64,000 nucleotides of DNA from Gracilimonas tropica DSM 19535. GTDB taxonomy: Bacteria; Bacteroidota; Rhodothermia; Balneolales; Balneolaceae. Under the pieces are notes generated by a model. The model was not told the origin of the DNA, ran no database searches, and saw only the letters and a list, made by a program, of their open reading frames with translations. The DNA lies in NCBI RefSeq assembly GCF_000375425.1, contig NZ_AQXG01000003.1, positions 310,001 through 374,000 on the forward strand, in the 5' to 3' direction. Of the stretch, positions 17,603 to 27,418 are shown one piece after another. The first letter of the stretch is position 1; every line of letters starts with the position of its first letter. The translations under genes and the position numbers were made by a program.

Positions 17603-18094
17603 ATGCATCTTCTATTACGTGTTTTACCTGTGCTTATATTGGTAAACTTTTCATTTTCCGGTTGTGCAGAAAAGAAAGATGCACCTTCCGGGAAATCCCA
17701 AACCAAACAGGGGCGCACTCTTGAATTTACTGAACAGATAACGTTCCTAAATTCTCAAGGTGAGGAAATTTCAACGATCAGGGCTGCTCTTGCTGATGAA
17801 CCGGAAGAGCGAAACCAAGGACTCATGGATGTTAATGAACTCCCCTCAGATGCAGGCATGCTTTTTATTTTTCCTGATGAAGCACCCCGAAGCTTTTATA
17901 TGGCTAACACTCCGCTTCCGCTTGATATCATGTTTGTGAGCAGCGACAGCACTATCGTCCGTATCCATCAAAATACTACTCCTTTTAGTAGCGCGCAGTT
18001 ACCATCAGGAAAGCCGGCCCAATATGTAGTGGAAACCAATGGCGGGTATGCCGTTTCACATGATATACAAGAAGGGATGAAAGTCCGGTTCTAA
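17603..18094 (+). CDS. DUF192-domain lipoprotein
   Basis: 163-residue exported lipoprotein with a hydrophobic signal (residues 5-17) and Cys21 in F-S-G-C. The DUF192 domain covers about residues 45-160 with RNQGLMDVNELPSDAGMLFIF, then PRSFYMANTPLPLDIMFV and a C-terminal YVVETNGGYA segment. The domain is a small beta-barrel of unknown biochemical role found in many bacteria. The open frame extends 67 codons further upstream, but that stretch overlaps the rimP promoter and start region, so ATG 17603 is chosen because it creates the signal peptide. Divergent from rimP and convergent with fbp. Confidence 0.9.
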   Translation: MHLLLRVLPVLILVNFSFSGCAEKKDAPSGKSQTKQGRTLEFTEQITFLNSQGEEISTIRAALADEPEERNQGLMDVNELPSDAGMLFIFPDEAPRSFYMANTPLPLDIMFVSSDSTIVRIHQNTTPFSSAQLPSGKPAQYVVETNGGYAVSHDIQEGMKVRF

Positions 18095-18103
18095 CCCAAC
18101 CTA

Positions 18104-19129
18104 TCAGGCTTCTACCTGGGCGTATTCCTTCAAAAAATCCATCACGGTTTGTACATTTTGTTTCGAACCGATGTAAATAGGTGTTCGCTGATGAATAGCT
18201 TCCGGCTGAAGTTCCAAAATCCGTTTATGTCCATCCGTTGCCATTCCTCCCGCTTGCTCAACGATAAAACTCAAGGGATTACATTCGTACATGAGACGTA
18301 GCTTGCCGTTGGGATATCTTTTGCTGTGAGGGTAAATGAATATGCCTCCTTTAATAAGCGTCCGGTGAATATCAGCAACCATGGATCCAATGTACCTTGC
18401 AGAATATGGACGGCCAGTTTCGGGGTCTTCCTCCTGACAATATTTGATATATTTTTTGAGACCAAGATCCCACGAATTATAGCTCCCCTCATTAATGCTA
18501 TAAATACCTCCGTGGTCCGGAATTTTGATTCCCCGGTCGCTGAGAATAAACTCGCCAATGCTTGGATCCAGAGTAAAAACAGAAACGCCCAACCCGGTTG
18601 TATAGGCTAAGATTGTACTTGAACCGTACAGCACATATCCCGCAGCAACCTGACGAACCCCCGGTTGGAGTGCATCGTCTTCCCTTACAGCTGGATCGAA
18701 ACGAGCTTCGCGCATGTAAACGGAGAAAATACTACCAATGGATACATTCACATCAATATTTGAAGATCCGTCGAGAGGATCGAGATACACAATATATTTT
18801 CCGCCTTTGCTGCTGAGTTTAACGATTCCGTCATTTTCTTCAGATATCACCATGCAGGTAATCATAGACCGGTCCAGGGCAGAAATAAGTTGCTGATCAG
18901 CAAAAAGATCCAATTTCTTTACCGATTCTCCATGCACATTCTTTGAACCGTCGTAGCCAAGAATATTCGTAATGCCTGCTTTATTTACTTCTCGTGAAAT
19001 GATCTTAGCTGCAAGCCCTATATCACGAAGTAGTTGTGAAAGTTCTCCTGTTGCCCCGGGAAACCTATTTTGAGACTGAATGATGTATTCCTCTAAAGTT
19101 TCCAATCTCGAATTACTCTTATTTGTCAT
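18104..19129 (-). CDS. fbp: Class I fructose-1,6-bisphosphatase
   Basis: 341-residue gluconeogenic phosphatase converting fructose-1,6-bisphosphate to fructose-6-phosphate. The metal-binding signature YLDPLDGSSNIDVN lies near residues 114-127, with EEN upstream for the third metal contact. The C-terminal KLRLMYECNPLSFIVEQAGG segment holds the substrate-phosphate region. Length matches class I enzymes. Together with pfkA and pgi elsewhere in the window it covers the fructose-6-phosphate node. It lies 82 bases downstream of coaE and converges on the DUF192 gene with only 9 bases between stops. Confidence 0.96.
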   Translation of the reverse strand: MTNKSNSRLETLEEYIIQSQNRFPGATGELSQLLRDIGLAAKIISREVNKAGITNILGYDGSKNVHGESVKKLDLFADQQLISALDRSMITCMVISEENDGIVKLSSKGGKYIVYLDPLDGSSNIDVNVSIGSIFSVYMREARFDPAVREDDALQPGVRQVAAGYVLYGSSTILAYTTGLGVSVFTLDPSIGEFILSDRGIKIPDHGGIYSINEGSYNSWDLGLKKYIKYCQEEDPETGRPYSARYIGSMVADIHRTLIKGGIFIYPHSKRYPNGKLRLMYECNPLSFIVEQAGGMATDGHKRILELQPEAIHQRTPIYIGSKQNVQTVMDFLKEYAQVEA

Positions 19130-19211
19130 AAATCAATTATTGTATTTTGGAAGCGCTTTTCTAAAAGATAAGGATGTTTTTTTGAAAAAATCTTCCCGAA
19201 TTTTCTGATAA

Positions 19212-19814
19212 TTATTTACCCGAAATATCCTGAATTGTTCTCAGAGTTTCTTCTGCTTTTTCCTGAAGTTCTTGTAAGGTTCCACTGTTCTCAATCACAA
19301 AATCAGCTAATGAAAACAGCTCTTCAAAATCGGGTTGTTTGTCCATACGATCTTGTATTTCCTTTTCAGAAACTTGATCTCTTTTAGATGTGCGGTGCAA
19401 TCTTTGTTTTTCATCAGCGGTAACAATGACAACGTAGTCAAGCCAATCCGGCCGGCCTTCATTCAATAAAATAGCAGCTTCATAAGCAAATATTCCTGTT
19501 CCTTCCCGTTCTTTTTGATCGGCATATTCTTTCAACTTCTTTCTTAAAACGGGATGAACCAACGCATTTAATTCCTCAACCCGGTTTTTAGCAAAAGCTT
19601 CCTCAGCAAGATAAGCGCGGTTTAAGCTTCCATCAGAGTCGTAAGATGCTTCTCCGAATACTTTTGTGATATTCTCTCTCAGGTTCGGGTCTTCATTCAT
19701 TAATTTTTTTGCGAAATCGTCTGCATATACTATTTCAACCCCATTTTTCTCCCATTGCCTGCAAAAGGTAGTCTTTCCAGATCCAATACCTCCGGTTATG
19801 CCTATTTTGATCAT
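19212..19814 (-). CDS. coaE: Dephospho-CoA kinase
   Basis: 200-residue P-loop kinase for the last step of coenzyme A synthesis. Walker A is GITGGIGSGKTT at residues 4-15, followed by the CoA-binding VEIVYADDFAKKLM segment, a lid region with VHPVLRKKL, and the VIVTADEKQRLHRTSKRD helix near residues 128-145. Length is normal. It lies 41 bases after nadB. Confidence 0.95.
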   Translation of the reverse strand: MIKIGITGGIGSGKTTFCRQWEKNGVEIVYADDFAKKLMNEDPNLRENITKVFGEASYDSDGSLNRAYLAEEAFAKNRVEELNALVHPVLRKKLKEYADQKEREGTGIFAYEAAILLNEGRPDWLDYVVIVTADEKQRLHRTSKRDQVSEKEIQDRMDKQPDFEELFSLADFVIENSGTLQELQEKAEETLRTIQDISGK

Positions 19815-19855
19815 GTTTAAACCGTTGATCTGTACGTTAGCATGTACAGATTTTT

Positions 19856-21445
19856 TTAATTGATGATGGTTGAAACCAACTCATCCGAAGTTTCCGGATA
19901 ATCGGTAGTATAGTGCAAACCGCGACTTTCTTTTCGTTGCAGTGCCGATCTCACAATTAGATAGCCAACAGAAACCAGATTTCGAAGTTCACACAACGGT
20001 ACATTCACTTTGGTGCGATGATAAAAATCTTCTACTTCCTCATTCAAAAGTTCAACCCGACGCATGGCGCGTTCCAGCCGCAAATTACTGCGCACAATGC
20101 CCACATAATTCCACATCACCTGTCGTAATTCCTGCAGGTTGTGAGATACCAACACCCATTCTTCCGTGTTCACCGTACCGCTTTCATCCCACTCAGGTAT
20201 GTCATCCCGATAAGAAAGCTCATCTAGCTCTTTGAAAGAATGATGATAAGCTTGATCTGCAAACACCAATGATTCCAGTAAACTATTGGAGGCTAAACGG
20301 TTCGCTCCGTGCAAACCTGTGCTCGCCACTTCCCCACAAGCATACAAATTTTTGATGGACGTTCGGCCCTGCAGATCCGTTTTCACTCCACCGCACGTAT
20401 AATGGGTAGCGGGAACAACGGGAATCTGATCTTTAGTGATATCAATGCCGTATTTCAGACACGTTTCATAAATAGTAGGAAATTCTTCTTTGACCTTTCC
20501 AGCATCCAAATGTGTGACATCAAGAAATACGTGGTCTTCGCCTCGCTTTTTAAGCTGATCATCGATAGCGCGAGCCACGATATCTCTTGGGGCCAGTTCT
20601 TTACGTTCATCATAATTTTTCATGAATGCTTCGCCGGATGCATTTCGAAGAATACCTCCAGCCCCGCGAACGGCTTCTGAGATCAAAAAAGAACCGGCTT
20701 CGGGAATGGCTAAGCTTGTAGGGTGAAATTGTACGAATTCCATATTCTCGATCTCCGCTTTGGCCCGGTATGCCATTGCAATTCCATCTCCCGTTGCCAC
20801 CGATGGATTAGTGGTATGCTGATATACCATCCCGGCTCCGCCAGCTGCTAACACTGTAACTTTAGCCAGCATTCTTATCACTTCGTTTTCCGGCTCATTC
20901 AGCACATAAACTCCAAAACAATGAATATCATCAACTGACTTTACATCCATTCCAAGATGGTGCTCAGTCAAGAATTCCATCGCAAAATGGTGCTCAAAGA
21001 TTTCAATATTCGGATGATTTTTAACCTTCTCTACCATCACCGAAATGATCTCGTATCCCGTGGCATCGGCAGCATGGACGATGCGGTTCTCGGAATGGCC
21101 TCCCTCGCGTCCCAAATCCAATTGTCCGTTCTTTTGGGTGAATTGTACGCCGTAATCAATAAGTTCGCGGATCATTCTTGGGCCTTCTTTCACCACCAAT
21201 TCCACGGATTTACGGTTGCAAAGTCCTGCACCGGCTTCAAGCGTATCATTGATATGTTTTTGGAAAGAATCGTGTTTGGTGAGAACCCCGGCTATACCGC
21301 CTTGTGCATAGGCGGTATTTGCTTCCATCATCTCTTTTTTAGTGACAATAGCTACGGTTCCATGTTCAGCTGCCTTCAGCGCAAAAGTCAATCCTGCGAT
21401 GCCGCTGCCAATCACCAGAAAGTCGTAGCTATGCTTCTTCGACAT
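19856..21445 (-). CDS. nadB: L-aspartate oxidase
   Basis: 529-residue FAD enzyme oxidising L-aspartate to iminoaspartate, the first step of de novo NAD synthesis. The FAD dinucleotide motif [17 protein letters not shown] is at about residues 13-29, and [13 protein letters not shown] and [10 protein letters not shown] follow. [24 protein letters not shown] and RDIVARAID are family substrate-site segments, and [25 protein letters not shown] closes the FAD domain. The C-terminal three-helix domain is present. Its start overlaps the end of prfB by 17 bases. nadA and nadC are not in the window. Confidence 0.95.
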   Translation of the reverse strand: MSKKHSYDFLVIGSGIAGLTFALKAAEHGTVAIVTKKEMMEANTAYAQGGIAGVLTKHDSFQKHINDTLEAGAGLCNRKSVELVVKEGPRMIRELIDYGVQFTQKNGQLDLGREGGHSENRIVHAADATGYEIISVMVEKVKNHPNIEIFEHHFAMEFLTEHHLGMDVKSVDDIHCFGVYVLNEPENEVIRMLAKVTVLAAGGAGMVYQHTTNPSVATGDGIAMAYRAKAEIENMEFVQFHPTSLAIPEAGSFLISEAVRGAGGILRNASGEAFMKNYDERKELAPRDIVARAIDDQLKKRGEDHVFLDVTHLDAGKVKEEFPTIYETCLKYGIDITKDQIPVVPATHYTCGGVKTDLQGRTSIKNLYACGEVASTGLHGANRLASNSLLESLVFADQAYHHSFKELDELSYRDDIPEWDESGTVNTEEWVLVSHNLQELRQVMWNYVGIVRSNLRLERAMRRVELLNEEVEDFYHRTKVNVPLCELRNLVSVGYLIVRSALQRKESRGLHYTTDYPETSDELVSTIIN

Positions 21446-22542
21446 CCTGAAGGAGATATGCTTTTATAAATTCATCGAGATCGCCATCCATGACACCGCT
21501 GACGTCGCTGGTTTCGTAATTTGTGCGGTGATCTTTCACGCGCTGATCATCAAATACATAACTTCGGATTTGAGACCCCCACTCATTTTTACTTTTAGAG
21601 CCTTCCAATTTAGCCTTTTCCGCTTCACGAATTTCTTTCTCGAGTTCGTAGATACGGGATTTCAGCAACACCATAGCCTTTTCCCGGTTTTGAAGTTGCG
21701 AGCGCTCCTGTTGGCATTCTGCCACCACGCGCTCTATACTTCCATCGGAAAGCTCTCCTTCCCAAATCAAACGTACACCGGTTTCCACTTTGTTCACGTT
21801 CTGTCCTCCGGCTCCGCTGGAGTGAAAACGCTGAAGCTCAACTTTACTTTCGTCAATATCCACTTCAATGGTATCATCGATCAGCGGAGCTACAAATACG
21901 GAACAAAAAGAAGTATGCCGGCGAGCGTTGCTGTCGAATGGAGATACCCGCACGAGACGATGAACACCACTTTCGGCCTTCAAAAAACCGTAAGCATTAT
22001 CACCGGAAACTTCGATGGTAGCACTTTTGAGTCCGGCTACATCGCCGTCTTGGTAGTCAATGACCGAAACCTTAAAGCCTGATTTTTCGGCCCACCGGGT
22101 GTACATACGATACAGCATTTCAGCCCAATCCTGACTTTCGGTTCCGCCAGCTCCGGGATTAAAGGTGACGATCGCATCGCGATGATCATCTTCCCCACTC
22201 AACATATTTCGAAGCTCCATCTCCTCAAGTGCTTTTTGCAGCTTCTTGTACTCGGCCTGAAGATCACTTTCCACATCTTCGCCCATTTCCTGGAATTCAA
22301 GAAACACGTTGATGCTCTCGCGGAGTGAATCCAGGTTATCCCAACCTTCTACCAGGCTTTTTTCCTTGTCCAGCTCTTTCATTATAGATTGAGCTTTGTC
22401 CGGATCATTCCAAAAGTTGGGGTCCTGAGTATGTTCAGTAAGTTCTATTATTCTGACTTTGCGTTTTTCGTAGTCAAAGATACCCCCTGAGCGCATCTAT
22501 GCGCTCGTAGAGTTCGTTGAGGCGATCTGTATTTATTGCCAT
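21429..22542 (-). CDS. prfB: Peptide chain release factor 2 (programmed +1 frameshift)
   Basis: 370-residue RF2, which reads UGA and UAA stop codons. The first 22 codons (22542-22477) run into an in-frame TGA at 22476-22474. The long frame continues at +1 from GAC at 22475-22473. The site reads AGGGGG-TAT-CTT-TGA-C, the classic RF2 autoregulatory frameshift. The fused product has the SPF-type anticodon-like region ([15 protein letters not shown]) and the catalytic GGQ in [12 protein letters not shown] start at the internal ATG 22496 would lose the conserved N terminus. The gene ends with TAG, an RF1 codon, and overlaps nadB by 17 bases. Confidence 0.96.
22473..22488 (-). other. RF2 programmed +1 ribosomal frameshift site
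   Basis: The minus strand reads AGGGGGTATCTTTGAC: an internal Shine-Dalgarno-like AGGGGG three bases before the slippery CTT, then TGA followed by C. When RF2 is scarce the ribosome slips from CTT to TTT and continues at GAC. Each component matches the canonical bacterial prfB site. Confidence 0.95.
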
Positions 22543-22566
22543 GTATATCTGTAGATTCTGATTTTT

Positions 22567-22830
22567 TTAGCGACGGGTTAGTATAGCGCCCACTACAAGT
22601 CCGGCAACGAATGCCAAACCTAATCCTTGTTCGGGGTGGGCACGCACATAGCGCCGTGCATTTCTGTATTCGTGACGGAGTTCCCTTTCCAAACCATCTC
22701 TTTCATATCTGAGACGATCAAGAAGTGCATCGTATGTTTCTTCAGCTTTGTCTTGCAGTGCTTCAGTGGTATGTTGAAGTCTGTCTTCTATACCTTGTCT
22801 TACATTGTTTTTTTTTGTTGAAGTTGCCAT
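22567..22830 (-). CDS. DUF883/ElaB-YqjD-like small membrane protein
   Basis: 87-residue protein. A long charged amphipathic helix (about residues 8-68, rich in E, R and D, likely coiled coil) is followed by one C-terminal transmembrane segment with small residues (GLGLAFVAGLVVGAILTRR at 69-87). This layout matches the DUF883/ElaB-YqjD or YtxH-like proteins, some of which associate with the inner membrane and ribosomes in stationary phase. It lies 24 bases upstream of prfB on the same strand. An A/T-rich inverted repeat, TTAGT-N7-ACTAA, occurs upstream near 22882-22898. Confidence 0.7.
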   Translation of the reverse strand: MATSTKKNNVRQGIEDRLQHTTEALQDKAEETYDALLDRLRYERDGLERELRHEYRNARRYVRAHPEQGLGLAFVAGLVVGAILTRR

Positions 22831-22956
22831 GGTTTCTCCGTTTTAAGTTGACTGGAAAATACAAATTCACTGTTTAAGTGTTAGTAATTTACACTAATTA
22901 AACACGGAAGTTTGTAGGGTTTGTTCCATTATTTTTATGCCCAATTATCCCTTGGT

Positions 22957-24042
22957 TTACTCATCCCCAAACACTGAAAAAGTTTGATCAGGCTGCATCG
23001 CCAACACCGTTTCTACCATCATATCGATCAGGGTATTCACATCCTTCATGGAAACTACTTCCACCGGTGAGTGCATATACCGAAGAGGAGTAGAAAGCAG
23101 TGCACTTGGAATTCCGGTTTGCTGATAGAAAATACTATCGGTATCGGTTCCGGTTCTAACACTGGTGGCTTCATGCTGAATATCAATTTTATTCTTTTCG
23201 CACACTTCCTCAATGAAATCCACCACTTTAGGGTGATTTGCACCGCCATGCTGTACGGTCGGGCCTTTGCCTAATTCCACTGTTCCATGTTCTTTCTGGT
23301 CAATTCCGGGTGTATCGGTAGCATGTGTCACATCAGTAACCAAAGCCACATCCGGCATAAACCGATAGGACATCATCCTGGCTCCAAATCCACCAACCTC
23401 TTCCTGCACCGAGTTTAGTGCAATCACATTCACTTTCAAATCTTTTTTGCGCTCGCTGATCTTACGCATGGCTTCAGCGATCACATAACCTCCGATTCTG
23501 TTATCCAAAGCCCGCGCCGATAGCAGATCATCGTTTAAGAATTCGGTATCCGTTGCGTATGTAATAGGATCTCCGACTTGCACTAATTCGAGGGCTTCTT
23601 CCTTAGAACTAACTCCGATGTCAACATAAATATCTTTCCATTCCGGTTGTTTTCCACCGCCGTTCTTTTTGTCCTGAAGATGTATGGCTGTGTTTCCGGT
23701 AACCCCCACCACACGTCCTCTTTTATTGTGAATAAAAACTTTTTTGGCTCGCGCAATGGTAGAATCACTTCCTCCTAATTTGTTGATGTAAATAAATCCC
23801 TGTTCGGTGATATGTTGTACTACCATTCCAATTTCATCACAATGAGCCTCCAGCATCACGGTTGCTACGTCACCACTCATATTGATCTTAGCGGCACATG
23901 AGCCATAGGAATCTGTCACTACTTCATCTGCAAACTGATCGACATATTTTTTCCAGACTTTAACGCCCTCTTTTTCATATCCGGTAGGACTTGGAGTGAT
24001 CAGTAGTTCCTCTAAAAAATCGCGCTCGTTTTGTTTGGCCAT
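22957..24042 (-). CDS. M42 family metallo-aminopeptidase
   Basis: 361-residue di-metal peptidase of the M42 (FrvX/glutamyl aminopeptidase-like, tetrahedral TET) family. Metal and active-site segments are visible in order: EAHCDEIGMVV near residue 66, ARALDNRIGGYVIAEAM near 176, QEEVGGFGARMM near 210, TDVTHATDTPG near 234, and MHSPVEVVSMKD near the C terminus. The enzymes trim N-terminal residues from peptides in the cytoplasm. No signal peptide. Length is standard. The substrate preference cannot be read. Confidence 0.92.
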   Translation of the reverse strand: MAKQNERDFLEELLITPSPTGYEKEGVKVWKKYVDQFADEVVTDSYGSCAAKINMSGDVATVMLEAHCDEIGMVVQHITEQGFIYINKLGGSDSTIARAKKVFIHNKRGRVVGVTGNTAIHLQDKKNGGGKQPEWKDIYVDIGVSSKEEALELVQVGDPITYATDTEFLNDDLLSARALDNRIGGYVIAEAMRKISERKKDLKVNVIALNSVQEEVGGFGARMMSYRFMPDVALVTDVTHATDTPGIDQKEHGTVELGKGPTVQHGGANHPKVVDFIEEVCEKNKIDIQHEATSVRTGTDTDSIFYQQTGIPSALLSTPLRYMHSPVEVVSMKDVNTLIDMMVETVLAMQPDQTFSVFGDE

Positions 24043-24164
24043 TGGTGTTTAATTTGGATTAAAAATTGATGGGTGTGAATATAATAAATCTATCGTGTAG
24101 AATGTTCCCTTTCGATTTGTCATTTGGTTTAGACAACCGCATCTTTGGAACAAAAAATTACGCC

Positions 24165-24596
24165 ATGTTTAGACCTGAATACGACCCACATCTATTTTAC
24201 CACTGGACTGAAATTCCTGTTCGTTTCCGGGATCTTGATCCTCTTAACCATGTGAACAATGCGCTTTTCAATACCTATCTGGAAGAAGCCCGAATTCGGT
24301 TCCTCGCTGAAGTGGGGCAAATGCAAAGTGAATTTTCACACGGAAAAACCTTCGTACTCGTAAAATGTACCATAGAATATCTCAAACAAATCAAATTTCC
24401 CGCTACAGTGTTAGTTGGGACGGGTGTTAAAGAAATAGGAAATACCAGCATAACCGCTATACAGGCCATCTTTGATAAAGAAAGTAAGAACCTGGTATGT
24501 ATGGGGCAAACCAAGGGAGTTTGGTTTGATATTAAAAATCAGCGTCCCACCCGACTCCCTGAAATCGAGAATTTGGATGATATGATGGTTGAGTGA
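24165..24596 (+). CDS. Acyl-CoA thioesterase (hotdog fold, YbgC-like)
   Basis: 143-residue hotdog thioesterase, hydrolysing acyl-CoA thioesters. The family motif RFRDLDPLNHVNNALFNTYLEEARIRFL near residues 20-41 contains the D-x-x-x-H-V-N-N catalytic region, and the second half carries the FVLVKCTIEYLKQIKFP strand pattern. The open frame extends 33 codons upstream (from 24066), but ATG 24165 gives a start consistent with homologues; the upstream codons look non-coding. Divergent from the M42 gene. Confidence 0.85.
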   Translation: MFRPEYDPHLFYHWTEIPVRFRDLDPLNHVNNALFNTYLEEARIRFLAEVGQMQSEFSHGKTFVLVKCTIEYLKQIKFPATVLVGTGVKEIGNTSITAIQAIFDKESKNLVCMGQTKGVWFDIKNQRPTRLPEIENLDDMMVE

Positions 24597-24719
24597 TTAA
24601 GCATATTTTATAGAATTTTATAGCCTTTTTCATCTACCTCATCACTTGATTACTTCATCACTATATCACCCATTTTTTTAATATCTTCGGGGCGCTTCAA
24701 AACACGAGTATTTTCAAGC

Positions 24720-25970
24720 ATGGATAAAAGCACACGCTATAAAATTTTTAACGACCCCATCCATGGGTTCATCACCGTTCCAAAAGGGAATATCCTGCGG
24801 CTGATCGATCATCCCTATGTACAGCGGTTACGCCGAATCCGTCAGTTGGGTTTGGGATATCTGGTATTTCCTGCGGCAGAGCATTCCCGCTTTTCCCATG
24901 CATTAGGAGCACTTGAATTGGGACAGCGCGTATTAAGCAATTTGCGTGAAAAGGATACTACCATCAGTCAACCTGAATATGATGGAACGCTGATGGCCAT
25001 TTTATTGCATGATGTAGGACACGGCCCGCTTTCCCATACGCTGGAACATTCGCTCATCAAAGATTTCAATCATGAGATGATGAGCCTGGCTATCATGAAA
25101 GAGCTGAATCAAGAATTTAGCGGAGAACTCGACACAACCATTCAGATCTTCACCAATCAATACAAAAAGAAATTTCTGCACCAGCTTATTTCCTCACAGC
25201 TTGATCTGGACCGATTGGACTATTTACGGCGCGACAGTTTCTTTACGGGTGTTTCAGAGGGAACTGTTGGTATTAATCGCATTTTAAAAACAATGCGGGT
25301 TTTCAAAGGAAATATTGTTATCGAGAAGAAAGGGATCTATGCCATTGAAAACTATATTATTGCCCGCCGGTTGATGTATATGCAGGTATATCAGCACAAA
25401 ACTGTATTAAGTGCAGATTTCCTTTTGCGCAGCATTTTTAATCGCGTTCGTATGCTCATTGATTCCGGTCAAAACCTTCATTTTGCATCACCGGCTTTAG
25501 AATATTTCCTGACGGTTCAACCTTCTGCAAAAAAATCCATTTCTAAAGAAATGCTCTCGCATTACACCGATATGGATGACCACGATGTGTTTCTGAACAT
25601 TAAATTATGGGAAAAGTCAGAAGATCGGATTCTCTCTGAGTTATGTAATCGGTTTCTCAACAGGGGCTTATTTCGCACTACCTTTTTAGATAAAAAACCG
25701 ACCGATTCCCAAATAGAAGAGATCCGAAAGAAAACCCAAAAAGCACTTAAAAAACTCAAACTACCTGCTGATGAAGAAAGTATAGACTATTTCCTGAGCT
25801 TTGAACGCAGCTATTCCGAAGCTTATAAATATAAGAATGAGAGCATCTGGATCCTGGAAAACGAGAAAGCGATCGAGTTTTCTAAGGCTGCAGAAACAAA
25901 GAACATAATTGCCCTGACTGAGCCGGTTGTAAAACATTATTGTGTACACCTGAAGCAGGTTTCGATCTAA
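24720..25970 (+). CDS. HD-superfamily phosphohydrolase (COG1078 type)
   Basis: 416-residue dNTPase-like HD protein. It begins with NDPIHGFITVPKGNILRLIDHPYVQRLRRIRQLG, the typical start of the family. Metal-binding residues follow in EHSRFSHALGALELG and LLHDVGHGPLSHTLEH (about residues 55-115), and the downstream LDLDRLDYLRRD segment (about 160) supplies the last Asp. Members hydrolyse nucleotides, but the substrate here is unknown. It stops one base before the stop codon of the convergent histidine kinase. The upstream 24597-24719 stretch has short imperfect TCATCACT/GATTACT repeats and no clear promoter. Confidence 0.88.
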   Translation: MDKSTRYKIFNDPIHGFITVPKGNILRLIDHPYVQRLRRIRQLGLGYLVFPAAEHSRFSHALGALELGQRVLSNLREKDTTISQPEYDGTLMAILLHDVGHGPLSHTLEHSLIKDFNHEMMSLAIMKELNQEFSGELDTTIQIFTNQYKKKFLHQLISSQLDLDRLDYLRRDSFFTGVSEGTVGINRILKTMRVFKGNIVIEKKGIYAIENYIIARRLMYMQVYQHKTVLSADFLLRSIFNRVRMLIDSGQNLHFASPALEYFLTVQPSAKKSISKEMLSHYTDMDDHDVFLNIKLWEKSEDRILSELCNRFLNRGLFRTTFLDKKPTDSQIEEIRKKTQKALKKLKLPADEESIDYFLSFERSYSEAYKYKNESIWILENEKAIEFSKAAETKNIIALTEPVVKHYCVHLKQVSI

Positions 25971-25971
25971 C

Positions 25972-27168
25972 CTACACCACCTGCGATTTCAAAGGAGCGG
26001 CTGAAGATTTGCTTTTTGGAAAACTCTGGGACGCAGGCAAAAACATAGATAGTTTTTCAAACAACTCTTTTTCTTTGAATGGTTTCTGGATGTACTCTGA
26101 AAATCCACTCTCGATCAGTTCATTGCGAGTACCTCCGTGCCCCCCTGCCGTTACTGCAATAATGGGAATATTTTTTCCCGATCCATTAACACCCCGGATT
26201 TTTTTCATGGCTTCAACCCCATCCATTACCGGCATAGAGATATCCATTAAAACGACATCCGGCTTATTGGATTGATAACACTTAAGGGCTTGCTTGCCAT
26301 TTTCTGCTTCAATGATCCTGAAATTTCTCATCTCCAGCATGATCCTTGCAAGAGTACGGTTTACAGGGAGATCATCTACAACTAAAGCCGTTAAGTTGGA
26401 ATCTTGATCCAAGGTTTGTTTATTAGCTGACTCTAAAAATTTGGATGACTTTTTTGATGCTTCTTTAACGGGAATTTCAATGCTCGCCTTTGTCCCCTTA
26501 TTAAAGACACTGTCAATCGAGATAGTACCACCTAATATTTCAACGAGTTTTTTACACGTTGTTAAACCCAGCCCGGTTCCTGAACGCCGGTCATTAGCCC
26601 CTTGCCAAAAAGGATCAAAGATCTGACCGAATTCTTCTTCTCTGATCCCAATTCCGGAATCAGAAACGACTACTTTGAGTAATTTTTCTGAAGAATTTCC
26701 TGCCATATCAAACTTAACTTCGATTTTACCGCCTTCCGTAAACTTAATTGCATTATTTACTAAAGAATAAATAATGGTTTTTAACTTTTTGCCATCCGCA
26801 ACAAAGTACTTTACCCTTTGAGAAGCTACATGAACCTTAAAATCAATTTCTTTGAACCGTGCCTGTACTTTAAATTTCGTTTTCAGTTCAGAAACTATAT
26901 CTGAAATACATATTGTCTTCTCTTCAATGTCAGTCTTACCTGATTCCAGATTCGATATTTCTAAGATGTCATTGATCACATCCAGCAACTGGCTGCCGCT
27001 GGTAGATATTTTTCGGAGATGACTTTTTTCATCTTCATCAAGATTGGCACTTTTCTCCAACAACTCTGAGTAGCCTAAAATTGCACTTAATGGTGTTCTG
27101 AGCTCGTGGGAAAGTTTTTCTACGAGCTCAGATAGCTTAAACTGATATGAGTTATACTTTTCGTTCAC
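25972..27168 (-). CDS. Hybrid histidine kinase lacking a sensor domain
   Basis: 398-residue protein with three modules: HisKA dimerisation/phosphoacceptor (LSHELRTPLSAILGYSEL, His near residue 21), HATPase (N box VNNAIKFTEGG, G1 DSGIGIREEEFGQIFDPF, G2 GTGLGL) and a receiver domain (DD near 262, phosphoacceptor Asp in DVVLMDISMPVMDG near 308, Lys in YIQKPF). There is no N-terminal sensor and no membrane segment; the start is a GTG (27168). The same frame continues upstream as a GAF-like end (FQCLANAAILQRERV) until an in-frame TAG at 27231-27229, so this may be the surviving 3' part of a longer gene. Confidence 0.85.
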   Translation of the reverse strand: MNEKYNSYQFKLSELVEKLSHELRTPLSAILGYSELLEKSANLDEDEKSHLRKISTSGSQLLDVINDILEISNLESGKTDIEEKTICISDIVSELKTKFKVQARFKEIDFKVHVASQRVKYFVADGKKLKTIIYSLVNNAIKFTEGGKIEVKFDMAGNSSEKLLKVVVSDSGIGIREEEFGQIFDPFWQGANDRRSGTGLGLTTCKKLVEILGGTISIDSVFNKGTKASIEIPVKEASKKSSKFLESANKQTLDQDSNLTALVVDDLPVNRTLARIMLEMRNFRIIEAENGKQALKCYQSNKPDVVLMDISMPVMDGVEAMKKIRGVNGSGKNIPIIAVTAGGHGGTRNELIESGFSEYIQKPFKEKELFEKLSMFLPASQSFPKSKSSAAPLKSQVV

Positions 27169-27418
27169 CCTTTCTCTCTGTAATATGGCTGCGTTGGCAA
27201 GGCATTGAAAAATTGCTGCTATTTGTAACTATGGCAGCATGTCTCTTTTTTGGGAATAGATTTGAAATTTTACCCGTACAAAGGGATTCATCAGAGACAA
27301 TATGATATAAAGTGCTTGCTGCTTCCAACTTCTGTTCAAAATTATTTGATGAACAAAAATTATCAAAATACAGCCGCTCTTACAGGTTAATCTTTCCTAA
27401 TTAATAATTGTAAAGAAT
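27169..27418 (-). pseudogene. Possible remnant of the kinase's GAF domain
   Basis: The 250 bases before the kinase GTG contain no intact gene. In the kinase frame, about 20 codons upstream of the GTG read LQIAAIFQCLANAAILQRERV, like the final helix of a GAF domain running into a kinase linker. A TAG (27231-27229) interrupts it. A second frame stays open from about 27392 to the kinase start region without recognisable motifs. The sequence suggests decay by point change and frame loss, but a chance similarity cannot be excluded. Confidence 0.3.

Noticed and set aside
24066..24164. Upstream extension of the thioesterase frame
   Set aside because: The added 33 residues do not match the family N terminus; ATG 24165 is preferred.
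27300..27400. Second open frame before the hybrid kinase
   Set aside because: It stays open for about 80 codons but has no motif and no start codon context, so I only note it as possible remnant.
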